Shown here piece by piece: positions 7,284-15,840 of a DNA stretch of 16,033 nucleotides (positions within the stretch are counted from its first letter, which is position 1; every line of letters begins with the position of its first letter). The stretch is taken from NCBI GenBank assembly GCA_002308815.1, contig DBVX01000033.1, positions 15,874 through 31,906 of the forward strand. Direction: 5' to 3'. Both the position numbers and the translations under genes were made by a program. The DNA comes from Bacteroidales bacterium UBA1253. GTDB taxonomy: Bacteria > Bacteroidota > Bacteroidia > Bacteroidales > Paludibacteraceae. The notes under the pieces are model-generated. The model saw only the letters and a list, made by a program, of their open reading frames with translations, had not been told where the DNA came from and searched no databases.

Positions 7284-8087
7284 TCATCCGTTTCTGTTTC
7301 CCAGCAGGTAGTAGGCGGCTGTAATGCAAAAGTCGCGCAGATACGGTACGCTCCGCAGTATGGGAAACGCACGCCTCGGACGCAAGCCGAATTTCACTTC
7401 GTAATTGGGATTGATAAAGTACAACTCACGTTTCAGGACGGGAAGGTTCTCCGCGCGCAAAATACGCTCCCAACGCTCGATGGTAATGCCCGTCTCCTTG
7501 ATTTCCAAGAGGTCATCCACACATTTATCCGTCTCGCCGCAGGCGTGCATCAATCCTGAATACCAATTGTGAGGAAGCAGATGTATATAGGGAATCTTGC
7601 TCAAGCGGCTGCGGCATATCTGCTGATGCCCGCCGAAAGGCATCATCCATGGGGGGAAAGCGAAGAACATCACTCCGTGAGGCTTCAGGAATCGCGGAAG
7701 GATTTGCATCAGCCGCTCCTGACAATGGATATGCTCTATCACATCGCGCAGCATTATGATGTCATACTGATGCACCTCAGGCTGCACATCGTATATATCG
7801 GCGTGCAGAAGAGTCAGACGGTTCTCGTGTGGATGACCGGCGAAGAACTCGCGGGCGCGCTCAATCTGCGGACCGTTCAGATCCACACCCGTACACTCGC
7901 ACCCTCTGTCAAGGAAAGGTTTCAGGTTGCCGCCCTCGCCACAACCGATTTCCAGAACGCGTAATAATCCGGACTGTCCGTCCACCGCCATCCCGCTCCA
8001 TTTCTCAATGAAGGGAATGACATACTTTTCGGTCGTATAAGACTGTTCGTCAAAGTACAGTTTCCTGTCCGTATGTCTTTTCTGCAT
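7284..8087 (-). CDS. Class I SAM-dependent methyltransferase
   Basis: The 267-residue enzyme has a complete Rossmann methyltransferase core. Motif I is VLEIGCGEGGN at 44-54, the ribose-binding acidic residue is Asp69 in TGVDL, Asp97 (HADIYD) is the adenine-side acidic position, and motif IV-like IIMLRDVIEHI is at 110-120. FFAFPPWMMPFGGHQQ at 141-156 and the C-terminal ~100 residues form the substrate-specific cap. There is no signal peptide. The start ATG lies four bases after the stop of the outer-membrane protein gene, so the two are coupled. The substrate is not evident; small-molecule and sugar O-methyltransferases of this fold share these features. Because it follows a giant exported protein and precedes a YfhO-type transferase, methylation of a glycan is a reasonable but untested guess. 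Confidence 0.85.
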   Translation of the reverse strand: MQKRHTDRKLYFDEQSYTTEKYVIPFIEKWSGMAVDGQSGLLRVLEIGCGEGGNLKPFLDRGCECTGVDLNGPQIERAREFFAGHPHENRLTLLHADIYDVQPEVHQYDIIMLRDVIEHIHCQERLMQILPRFLKPHGVMFFAFPPWMMPFGGHQQICRSRLSKIPYIHLLPHNWYSGLMHACGETDKCVDDLLEIKETGITIERWERILRAENLPVLKRELYFINPNYEVKFGLRPRRAFPILRSVPYLRDFCITAAYYLLGNRNG

Positions 8088-8091
8088 CGTG

Positions 8092-9150
8092 CTATCTGTA
8101 GCGGCGGTTGCGGTTGCGGAGTCCGCACATGATACATTTCTCCCTGCCCGGAAAGGTGAACAGAAGGGTAAGTTTTATGCCCGCCGTGAAATTGTGCAGA
8201 TAGGAGTTACCAATCGCATTGGAGAACCAAACGGGTTTGGTCTGGAACGTCACAAAATCCCACTTGGATACATACGGCACGTTGAAAGCCGGTTCAGACG
8301 ATTGCGTCGAGAAGTTGAAAAGCCCGAGATCGGCATAGGCACCGACGCGGAAATGTGTTCCCTCTCTTGCCGTCCAGTCATAACCTGTCTCAATGATAAG
8401 AAGGACATCAAACCGTTTGTCCGTTACATCATTCTGACCCTTGATCGGGACTTGTTCGCGATAGCCGTGATTGTCCATCTCCATCCACTCGGCACCGTCC
8501 CCCAAACCGTAATAGCGGTCGTAGGATCCGCGTGAGGTGACATTCATCTCCGTCTTCGTCTTCTGTATGAACGGGAAGGTGAACGTAAATCCTCCCATCA
8601 GGTAATAGCCGTAGGTATGGAAACCGGCAAGAACAGGAATCTGTCCGTGAACCTGCATCAGATAGTCCTGACGGTCGGTGACTGTATAGGAAAGGGATGA
8701 TAGCGGTGTCCCCCATGTGTCGATTACGCGCTCCCATAACGGATCGTAAAGGACAAGATCCATATTGGTGAGCCTCATATCGGTCACAGTATTTCGAATT
8801 TCGCGGAGGGATGCGCCTATACCTATTTGCATCATAAACAGACCTTGCCTGTATTCATACACCATTCCCAGCCGTGCATCGTAGCCTCCAGGTTTCATCC
8901 TGAGCGATTCAGAGCCTCCGAAGAGATTGGAGTAGCCGCCTATGCCGTAGAATCCGAAGGTATGTACCTCGCCTGTCTCCTTTGAGTTGAGAAGCCCTCG
9001 CGTATCGCGCTGGCGGTGCACATCTCGGGATGTGAAATGCCGCGCGGACAACCCGCGCATGGACGGCTCGCCGACGATACGCGTCTGCGCCGTCAGCGGC
9101 AAGGATGACAGCAGAAACAGAAAGATTAATATGGCGAATCGATTTTTCAT
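8092..9150 (-). CDS. Probable outer-membrane beta-barrel protein, family not recognised
   Basis: The ATG at 9150 gives 352 residues with a clear signal peptide: Lys/Arg, then AILIFLFLLSSLPL, then probable cleavage after LTA near residue 21. An alternative GTG at 9153 adds one residue and would overlap the previous stop by one base (TAGTGATG). The mature part is rich in alternating aromatic/hydrophobic strands separated by polar loops, for example FGFYGIGGYSNLF, LFMMQIGIGASL, YYLMGGFTFTFPF, FDVLLIIETGYDW, FRVGAYADLGLFNF and AGIKLTLLFTF, as in a small outer-membrane barrel. After the likely last strand an extra tail follows (PGREKCIMCG and an Arg/Asn-rich end). It sits directly behind the giant T9SS-type protein, where SprB-like adhesins often have a PorP/SprF partner, but the PorP/SprF N-terminal signature is not visible. 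By inference it may help export or anchor the giant protein. Topology is by eye. Confidence 0.75.
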   Translation of the reverse strand: MKNRFAILIFLFLLSSLPLTAQTRIVGEPSMRGLSARHFTSRDVHRQRDTRGLLNSKETGEVHTFGFYGIGGYSNLFGGSESLRMKPGGYDARLGMVYEYRQGLFMMQIGIGASLREIRNTVTDMRLTNMDLVLYDPLWERVIDTWGTPLSSLSYTVTDRQDYLMQVHGQIPVLAGFHTYGYYLMGGFTFTFPFIQKTKTEMNVTSRGSYDRYYGLGDGAEWMEMDNHGYREQVPIKGQNDVTDKRFDVLLIIETGYDWTAREGTHFRVGAYADLGLFNFSTQSSEPAFNVPYVSKWDFVTFQTKPVWFSNAIGNSYLHNFTAGIKLTLLFTFPGREKCIMCGLRNRNRRYR

Positions 9151-9152
9151 CA

Positions 9153-12100
9153 CTAATTGACAAGTACTTTAACCGTCCGTTCCAAAGAGGATGAGTCGTG
9201 CAAATGGAAAACATATACTCCCGGAACAGCAGGCAGCCGAATCTCATAAGCGTTGTGTGCCCCGGGATAGTAGGAACCGCCCGTCAGTTTGGCTCCGTAG
9301 GGGTCATAAATCTCATAGGTGCCGCTATTGACACACAGGATATTGACAACGGGGTTCTCCACCACCACGCTCGTAGGAACAACGGATATGTACGGCAATG
9401 AAGGATTCAGTATCTGCTGCTGCGACAAGTCTGGTGACAGATAACAAGTGAAGTACGTCAGCGAGTCCATGCTACGTGTCAATGCCACACTGTACAGGGC
9501 ATCCTTCTCAAGATACTGCGGGCAATAGAGATACGGTTTGGTCTCACCCGGCATCCGCACATCGTTCTTGTACCACTGGAACGCATAGAAATGGTAGCCT
9601 CCGTTGAGCGAATCAACTAGCAGTCCGATAGCATCGTTCCAGTGCTGTTCCATCAGCCAGGACGGATAGCGCACTTGGAAATTAACGGGAAGAGCAAGCA
9701 GGTTGGAGTCAAGGCAGTAGCCGTTGTCAAAATAAACGATAGCCGAATAATCGGAAGGAACGGTATAGTGCCACTTGTCTTCATGTTCCGGCATCGGAAG
9801 GGTCAGCATACGGTCATCAGGATGGATGGCAGTCCAATCCACATCCGAGAAATTATGCTGGTGCGCCCAATCGTTATAGCGCACGCAGTAGGCGATGGCA
9901 GGCTCGCCTACGGAAGCGAAATGAATATCAAATGTCTTGTCGTCCGCACACACAACAGGATTGTCAGCGAGTGAGAACCGTGTGGGCGGAATAACCAGCA
10001 GGTTCATCGTGATGCTTGAGTCGCAACCGTAGATGTTCTTGTCCTCATCGGTGATGACAACGGTCTGCGTGAGAATATGGTCACGGAAATACAGGGTGTC
10101 CCCCAAACAGATCGTGTCATACAGGAAAGTCTTTTGTTCGGGCATGACACGCACCGGGCGGTGGTAGTTGGAGTCGCAGCCCAATACTGTCGTGTTGATA
10201 TCCCATAGGTTGAATATCCTGTCTTCCGTCCATTGTGCGGCATCTGCGGGCGTGAGGTCGATCCGATCGGTGTGTCCCGGCCAAGTGTAAGGCAAATCAA
10301 ACCCGCAGACAACCACCGTGTCCTCCTCAAAATGGTATGCCTTGTTAATCTTCAGGTAGAGGAAACTGGAGTCGTTGCAACCCGCTGCATTAGGAATGAC
10401 CAATGTGTCTCGAATCAGCGTGTCAGCATCAACGGCGTAGGTCTCGTTGTTCTTGTTCCATGTGTAGGTTTCATCGGAACAGATTGTCACCGTATCATAC
10501 AGATTTACTGCATCGTTCACGAAGAGTCTGAGGGTATATACGGAGTCGCACTTGCACGTGGCGGTGGAGAGCGAGTCGTAGATGACTATCCAGCCTGTCG
10601 TATCAGTAGGGATGGATTTCAGTTTTTTGCCAAACTCGTCCCGCAGACCTTGTGTGTGTTCCACGCCGTCTTCCGTCATCCAATGGTAAGGTTGGTGGCG
10701 GCACACTTCATCTGTTTCAACAGGAAAACCATATACATCAAAGTATTGTACTCGGACTTGGTAGAGGCTGTCGCACTCGTCAACGCCGGTGAAACGTTGT
10801 TCGTAATTAACCCACAAGTCGCCTTCGTTGTCGGGCTGGTATTGCAGGGTCAGTCCGTGCCATTGCAGCGTTGCATCCTTGCACATCTGTTTTTCCGATG
10901 TCTCCAGATAACCCGGAATATGAATCAGGTGGAGTGCGCGGATAGAGTCTGCATTAAACCGGACAGACTGGAGGGTATCGTAGAAATAGTCCCTTCGGGC
11001 GAGGTTGATGTTTAGGAACTTGTCGGTGTATTCCGCCCGCCAGTCGTATTTGTCGGTGGTGCAGGTCTTGTCTTCGGGATCCCACATGAGGTAGGTGGGT
11101 ACGACGGTAAGGTAGCAATGGATGATACTGTCCACTCCTTCGGCAGTCTGCAGGGTGTCTATATAGAAAAACTCGCGTATATCTCTGTCATCGGAAGAGT
11201 AGTCATCCACCAGATACTCTTTGCCGGTGTGCCGGTTGTTACTGTGTCCGAATTCCCACTCGGCATTGTTATCCCCGATCCGTTCGTGGATAACGGTCAG
11301 TTTAGTCTGTTTGAATTTCAGACGCAGATAGAGGATGGAGTCACAGAGCAATACTGTCTGGAAGGCTGACTGGCGTTTGTAGAAACCGTTCGCATCCAAG
11401 TCGGAGGAAGCGATGCGGACTATGTTGTCGTAATAAGGTGAGGTGGGTTCAAGCGGCCATGTCGTTTCATCGTAGTCGGGTCCGACATACAGGGTGCGTT
11501 CCCATACATACGTGTCGTTGGTGGCAAGCGTGTCCTGCGAAACGGATTTGCTCCTGTTGAACACATCCGTATACGATGGTGCCACATAGATGCGAAGCGT
11601 CCATGTGCTGTCCGCATACGTGGTTGTAGGCACGCCGCCGTGGGGGTCTTTGTGGGTGACGATGGAAACCAGTTTGTCGGTTACTGTCTGCCAGCCCGAT
11701 TCGCGGAGCGAAATCTCCTTTATGGGCAGACCGTTGATGCGAAGGTTGTTGTCCGGTCCCATGTGTCCCTCCCAGTTGTACGTTCCGTCCGTCTGGCAGA
11801 CGGTATCCGTCACGGAGAAACTGTAGTCCTGCGCGCCGTATAATGCCAGTATATAGATGGAGTCGAATCCGAGGGTGGTCTGATACGTGTCGTAGCAATA
11901 GAGCGTCTTGCCGCCTTCGGCTTTCAGAGTGCAAACAGTTTTCTCCGTGCCGTCCTCCGTCGTGCGTTTCCACGTGTATTCCTCTCCGCCGCCGACAAAG
12001 ACGTATGTCGTGTCGCGGAAGACGTTACCCAACCGTATGTTCCACACGCGGATGCTGTCGCACTCGTGCGTGCCGGTGCGAAGGGTGTAGGTACATGTTA

Positions 12101-15100
12101 CGGTCTGGTCGTGGTCAATAAGTTCGTCGTAGGGTTTGGTGGCTTTGGCACCGCCATAGACAATTCCGCCGCACTCAAGTACATCTTCCTCTGAGAAATC
12201 AATGTTCTCCTCTACATAGTAGGAAGGAAGAACCGTAAGATGGAGGACATAGACACTGTCGCATCCTTTTTTCCTGCAATCGGGGCAGTCATGTGTGAGC
12301 AGGCTGTCCGCGATTACATAGGTGGTTCCGGGAGTGTCCTTATCCCATAGTTTGCCGTAACCGAAATTGATTTTCTGACCGGTGCTTACGTCATACAAGG
12401 TGTGTCCATTGTCGGAATGATCTGTCCAAGCAAAGTCCTGATTGTTGCTACAGATGGTGTCGTACTGCGTAAAAAGATATGTCTCGCTCATACGGAAGAC
12501 GGCATGGCTTATACTGTCGCAGCCGGTTATGGCACCGATGTTTCTGTCGTATGAGGTCTCGGTTTGTGTCAACCGCATCTTGACCGGCAGATTGGTTACC
12601 GCCTTGCTGCCGGCAAACCACTCGCCGTTGAGTTCAACAACCTCGTTGTCACACAGATAAATCACATCATCGACCTCGTATATAGGAAGGCATGTAAGGC
12701 GGATCCAATATTCCTTTTCAGAGGTCTCGGATTCTTTGATGGTCTCCACCTTGATTTGGTATGTTCCGAGTGCCACTTCGGTAAAAGGTTCAAAAGCGGC
12801 ATCAGGATAAGTATCCCGCCATTTGGCTCCTGCGAAGATTTTTCCCCTGTACATGATGGTGTCGTTCAGACATACGTTTCTCGGAACAATTTCTGATTCC
12901 GTCTTCTTGCTAATCAGGGTGAGGTGGAAGAGCATCGGACAACCGTTCTCATAGTTTATACGTGCCGTGAACGTTCGCGTCTCGTCATATCCGGGTTCGA
13001 TTTCCATCGTGCGGGTGACATCGCCGTCACCATATACCCACGTATAGCCGAAACCGTTGGGAACATATTCCGTAAATTCTTTTACAACAACCTTCTCCCG
13101 GGTCAGGAAGAGAGTGTAGCAACTGTCCAACCCGTCCTTTGTCGTATAGCAGTCCTGAAATTTCTTCGTCTCCCCTACTCCTACCTGACCAGCCACATCG
13201 GGATTGGGATGTCCCGTCCATACGAAATCAGTCCAGTCCACACCATATTTTTCGGGGTCTCCGGTTTGGTCGCAGAAGGTCTGTATCAGCGTGTCACGCA
13301 GATGTACACGCAAAGTGACGGTGCTGTCGCAGCCTTCAAAATCGGGATCAATTATATCGCCGCAGTTGCATCCGCGCGTCTTCAGATGATCGGTATAGAC
13401 TCCCGGTTCGCTGATGGTTCTGCCATTGTAGAAGGTGTTCTCCCCTCCGTTGAAACGTATGGAGGGGTTGCTGCGGGTCAGCACCATATCCTCCAACTTG
13501 ACCTCCGGAGTGACAGGACACACAAAGACTGCGAAGGTTACTATGGAGTCGCAGCCGGACCGTGTGGTGTATTTGCGCTTGAAATAGTGCTTGCCGAGTC
13601 CGATGCGATACTTGAAATCCTCAATTTTCTGCTCGCCTGTCACCGTCGGATCGGCGATGAACATTGTCCGCTGCCGCTCACTGGCAAGTCCCAGATCGCT
13701 TGTCTTTGGGATGTCGGGCTTGTTGATGGTCTCAAAGTATGACTTGTCGGAGAAAAAATAGGTAGTGTCTTTCGCACAGAAGACGCGTGGAATGGTGTCA
13801 TCGTATGAGCGCATAACGCGAACTACTGTGGAGAGCGTGTCATAAACAGGCATCTCGTCCGGACAGATGACGCGTTTATGGCGCAAAAGGACGTACACAT
13901 TGTAATTGGTGTAAGGGTCACGTTGGGAAGGCTGCTTGTCCTTGTCCGGATCAACAATGAACTGGTGTTCCCATTTGCTCTGTTTGGAAAAGGCGAAATC
14001 CTCCCTGATGATGACCCGCTCCAGTTTCCCCTGTTTGGTCATCTTGTCCACCTGCCAGATAACGCTGTCGAACGTATGGTCGCAATCGACCTTGAAGTTG
14101 AGGGTTGACTTGTCGCACACAATAGCAGTGTCCAGTCTGTGCTTGTCGGGCGGGAAATCCGCGAACTGGCGCTGGTACCATCCGTCTTTCATACGCTCCA
14201 AATCATACGATCGGGGACTCATATGATTCTCCGCGTCGGTGATATAAAGCGAGTCGGTGTAGAGGTCAAGACGGTATCCGAGTGTATACATATAACTTGT
14301 TCCCGACTGCGATGCGCCATATACATATCCCGTAAAGCCTTCGCCGGTCGTGGTCAGCTCGTGCTTACCGAACCCTTCCACCGGAATATGGGCATACGCC
14401 ATAGCCGCATCACCCCCGTACGTCTTGAACAGACTTCCGTCCACGGGCACTCCGTCCAACTGGAGCAAACCAATATCCTTCTTCGGAACGTTGACTTCCA
14501 GCCAATGGTATTGCAGGACATCATCAGTTTTTGTCTGAAGCTGGCGGGTGAAGAACGTCATATTCGTGACGCGGTGATCCCAAGGAACCAGCATCGCATT
14601 GGAAGGATCGCCCCATGTGTAAGTCGCTGTCAGATTGCCATCGGAATCGTAAATCTTCTCCTGATTATAGGAAGAACTGGTCATGTAGGCGAAACATATC
14701 GCGGGTTCGGTTGTCTCGATTACGATGTTGGATATCTTCTCAGTCAGAACAGGGCGAACCGCGAGCGACTGAAAAGCGGCCAATGTGGTGGTTGTAGTGG
14801 ATGTCTTGCCGTTTTCTTCGTTGTAACGGGTTTCTGTCACCACCGTTCCATCGTACAATGCCGTGACGCAGCATTCAATATTCTTGATATGCTCAGTCGG
14901 ACGGGATACGAAAAACCGCTTGCCGTATGAACTGATCGGAGGAAGCTGTTCAAAAGTGAAGTCATTTGAGAAGGACTCACCCATAGGGATGTTCACCATT
15001 TCATTGGCAGAGAATACAGCTACGGGCTTGTCAGCACAAATCAGAGAACCGGACATATCCAGCGTGTCACCGGTGTTCTTCAATTTCTGCTTGCTGGCTA

Positions 15101-15782
15101 TCATCACACTCCGATGCTTGGGAAGCGTCCTGACGATAGGTGTCCACGCCTTCACACCAGAGGATGTCTCTGCACTCGGCACGATGCGTACCTTCGTATT
15201 GTCCTCCGGAGCTATAACCACAAATTCAGTACTTCTACCGTCATTCGGAAAAGTATGAATCATATACTCACGCCCCAGCGACTTGTACGGAATCAGCAAA
15301 GCGGCATCACGAGCGGAGTTTCCCAACGGTCCCGACTGATTGTACGCATAACAGGAAAACGGAGTCTTCCCGTCCTCTGCATATATTTGCACGCCTTTCG
15401 GACCAATCACATCATCCTCAAAGATATATCCCTGATTCAAATCCGCCTTGTATTCGCCGGTTCCTCCGCCAGCGGGTATATCGATACGTCCGACGACACT
15501 TCCGTTGTAACCCGCAAAATTCCTTATTAACACCGTCACTTTTTCCTTAGCCGCCACAACAACATGCATCTGCAGGGTGACATCATTGACCTTGGTACCG
15601 GTTATACGCGGGAAAACGGCATAGAAACGTGTTCCCTCGGTGGTATTGGAAACCTCTTCCTGCTCCTGAGCACAGACTTTCGGGACAGCCGCAATCCACA
15701 GGGACAGCATCGCCGCCAACAGGAAACGCACCCTGAGCAGAACGCCACCATACAGGACTCTCCAGACGGATTCTCTTATCAT
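9153..15782 (-). CDS. Giant T9SS-type surface protein: IgGFc-binding-like domain, ~18 CDS repeats, C-terminal sorting domain
   Basis: The ATG at 15782 gives ~2209 residues; the frame stays open to a TTG at 15815, but those 11 codons overlap a promoter-like box. A signal peptide ends near residue 38 (PKVCA before QEQEE). Residues ~50-500 resemble the IgGFc-binding protein N-terminal domain: AALLIPYKSLGREYMIHTF near 160-178, VVIAPEDNTKVRI near 188-200, ICADKPVAVFSAN near 248-260, LPPISSYGKRFFV near 280-292. A linker region (~540-665) follows. Then come about 18 degenerate repeats (~665-1933), each typically running from Cys...Tyr-x-Trp to G-C-D-S-hydrophobic and a strand. After a ~190-residue region the last ~82 residues look like a T9SS type A sorting domain. 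It probably forms a long surface-exposed adhesin or fibre exported across the outer membrane. It heads a four-gene operon. Ligand and function are unknown; the domain names do not imply antibody binding. Confidence 0.9.
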   Translation of the reverse strand: MIRESVWRVLYGGVLLRVRFLLAAMLSLWIAAVPKVCAQEQEEVSNTTEGTRFYAVFPRITGTKVNDVTLQMHVVVAAKEKVTVLIRNFAGYNGSVVGRIDIPAGGGTGEYKADLNQGYIFEDDVIGPKGVQIYAEDGKTPFSCYAYNQSGPLGNSARDAALLIPYKSLGREYMIHTFPNDGRSTEFVVIAPEDNTKVRIVPSAETSSGVKAWTPIVRTLPKHRSVMIASKQKLKNTGDTLDMSGSLICADKPVAVFSANEMVNIPMGESFSNDFTFEQLPPISSYGKRFFVSRPTEHIKNIECCVTALYDGTVVTETRYNEENGKTSTTTTTLAAFQSLAVRPVLTEKISNIVIETTEPAICFAYMTSSSYNQEKIYDSDGNLTATYTWGDPSNAMLVPWDHRVTNMTFFTRQLQTKTDDVLQYHWLEVNVPKKDIGLLQLDGVPVDGSLFKTYGGDAAMAYAHIPVEGFGKHELTTTGEGFTGYVYGASQSGTSYMYTLGYRLDLYTDSLYITDAENHMSPRSYDLERMKDGWYQRQFADFPPDKHRLDTAIVCDKSTLNFKVDCDHTFDSVIWQVDKMTKQGKLERVIIREDFAFSKQSKWEHQFIVDPDKDKQPSQRDPYTNYNVYVLLRHKRVICPDEMPVYDTLSTVVRVMRSYDDTIPRVFCAKDTTYFFSDKSYFETINKPDIPKTSDLGLASERQRTMFIADPTVTGEQKIEDFKYRIGLGKHYFKRKYTTRSGCDSIVTFAVFVCPVTPEVKLEDMVLTRSNPSIRFNGGENTFYNGRTISEPGVYTDHLKTRGCNCGDIIDPDFEGCDSTVTLRVHLRDTLIQTFCDQTGDPEKYGVDWTDFVWTGHPNPDVAGQVGVGETKKFQDCYTTKDGLDSCYTLFLTREKVVVKEFTEYVPNGFGYTWVYGDGDVTRTMEIEPGYDETRTFTARINYENGCPMLFHLTLISKKTESEIVPRNVCLNDTIMYRGKIFAGAKWRDTYPDAAFEPFTEVALGTYQIKVETIKESETSEKEYWIRLTCLPIYEVDDVIYLCDNEVVELNGEWFAGSKAVTNLPVKMRLTQTETSYDRNIGAITGCDSISHAVFRMSETYLFTQYDTICSNNQDFAWTDHSDNGHTLYDVSTGQKINFGYGKLWDKDTPGTTYVIADSLLTHDCPDCRKKGCDSVYVLHLTVLPSYYVEENIDFSEEDVLECGGIVYGGAKATKPYDELIDHDQTVTCTYTLRTGTHECDSIRVWNIRLGNVFRDTTYVFVGGGEEYTWKRTTEDGTEKTVCTLKAEGGKTLYCYDTYQTTLGFDSIYILALYGAQDYSFSVTDTVCQTDGTYNWEGHMGPDNNLRINGLPIKEISLRESGWQTVTDKLVSIVTHKDPHGGVPTTTYADSTWTLRIYVAPSYTDVFNRSKSVSQDTLATNDTYVWERTLYVGPDYDETTWPLEPTSPYYDNIVRIASSDLDANGFYKRQSAFQTVLLCDSILYLRLKFKQTKLTVIHERIGDNNAEWEFGHSNNRHTGKEYLVDDYSSDDRDIREFFYIDTLQTAEGVDSIIHCYLTVVPTYLMWDPEDKTCTTDKYDWRAEYTDKFLNINLARRDYFYDTLQSVRFNADSIRALHLIHIPGYLETSEKQMCKDATLQWHGLTLQYQPDNEGDLWVNYEQRFTGVDECDSLYQVRVQYFDVYGFPVETDEVCRHQPYHWMTEDGVEHTQGLRDEFGKKLKSIPTDTTGWIVIYDSLSTATCKCDSVYTLRLFVNDAVNLYDTVTICSDETYTWNKNNETYAVDADTLIRDTLVIPNAAGCNDSSFLYLKINKAYHFEEDTVVVCGFDLPYTWPGHTDRIDLTPADAAQWTEDRIFNLWDINTTVLGCDSNYHRPVRVMPEQKTFLYDTICLGDTLYFRDHILTQTVVITDEDKNIYGCDSSITMNLLVIPPTRFSLADNPVVCADDKTFDIHFASVGEPAIAYCVRYNDWAHQHNFSDVDWTAIHPDDRMLTLPMPEHEDKWHYTVPSDYSAIVYFDNGYCLDSNLLALPVNFQVRYPSWLMEQHWNDAIGLLVDSLNGGYHFYAFQWYKNDVRMPGETKPYLYCPQYLEKDALYSVALTRSMDSLTYFTCYLSPDLSQQQILNPSLPYISVVPTSVVVENPVVNILCVNSGTYEIYDPYGAKLTGGSYYPGAHNAYEIRLPAVPGVYVFHLHDSSSLERTVKVLVN
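9156..9401 (-). other. T9SS (Por) type A-like C-terminal sorting domain
   Basis: Residues ~2128-2209 of the giant protein fit the sorting-domain pattern. A VVPTSVVVENPVVNI entry replaces the more usual PNP motif. GTYEIYDPYGAKL is the typical strand-turn, IRLPAVPGVYVFHL the conserved 'GvY' strand, and TVKVLVN ends at the very C terminus. Such domains direct export by the type IX system and are then removed while the protein is attached to the surface. The match is by eye; an HMM search would settle type A versus type B. Confidence 0.75.
9984..13790 (-). repeat. About 18 degenerate 'CDS' protein repeats within the giant gene
   Basis: Repeat ends (GCDSI-like) are encoded near 13542, 13321, 13118, 12935, one degenerate unit near 12720, then 12512, 12254, 12053, 11859, 11608, 11340, 11125, 10940, 10763, 10541, 10369, 10171 and 10018. 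Spacing varies from ~150 to ~270 bases, averaging ~69 residues. A typical unit begins with a Cys a few residues before Tyr-x-Trp (for example DTVCQTDGTYNWEGH) and ends with C-D-S-I/V/T followed by a strand such as VYVLHLTV. The units are diverged at the DNA level, so this is an old expansion rather than a recent slippage array. Similar GCDS-V-T-L repeats are common in Bacteroidetes surface and gliding-associated proteins. An Ig-like beta fold is likely but unproven. Confidence 0.8.
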
Positions 15783-15812
15783 TGTTCGCACAGACGGATG
15801 AATTGTCAAAAA

Positions 15813-15840
15813 CAAAAGTATTAGGGATTAAAGCACGCAA
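15813..15840 (-). promoter_or_regulatory. Second, overlapping promoter-like match P2
   Basis: TACTTTTGT (15820-15812, minus strand) also fits TAnnTTTG. Its only -33 candidate is the TTG inside the P1 -7 box, 17 bases upstream, which is a little short. It would start transcription near 15806. If used, it rules out the TTG at 15815 as the translation start. Confidence 0.35.

Noticed and set aside
8092..9150. PorP/SprF assignment for the outer-membrane protein
   Set aside because: The typical N-terminal 'DPQFSQY...NPAY.G' pattern of that family is not present; only position next to a giant protein matches.
9642..14930. Several long open frames on the + strand inside the giant gene (for example 10233-11015, 12924-13742, 14139-14930)
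   Set aside because: They lie opposite a single continuous, clearly real coding frame and resemble no protein family; they are by-products of its codon usage.
15783..15815. TTG start at 15815 for the giant protein
   Set aside because: The ATG at 15782 gives a better signal peptide, and the TTG codon lies inside the TACTTTTG promoter-like box.
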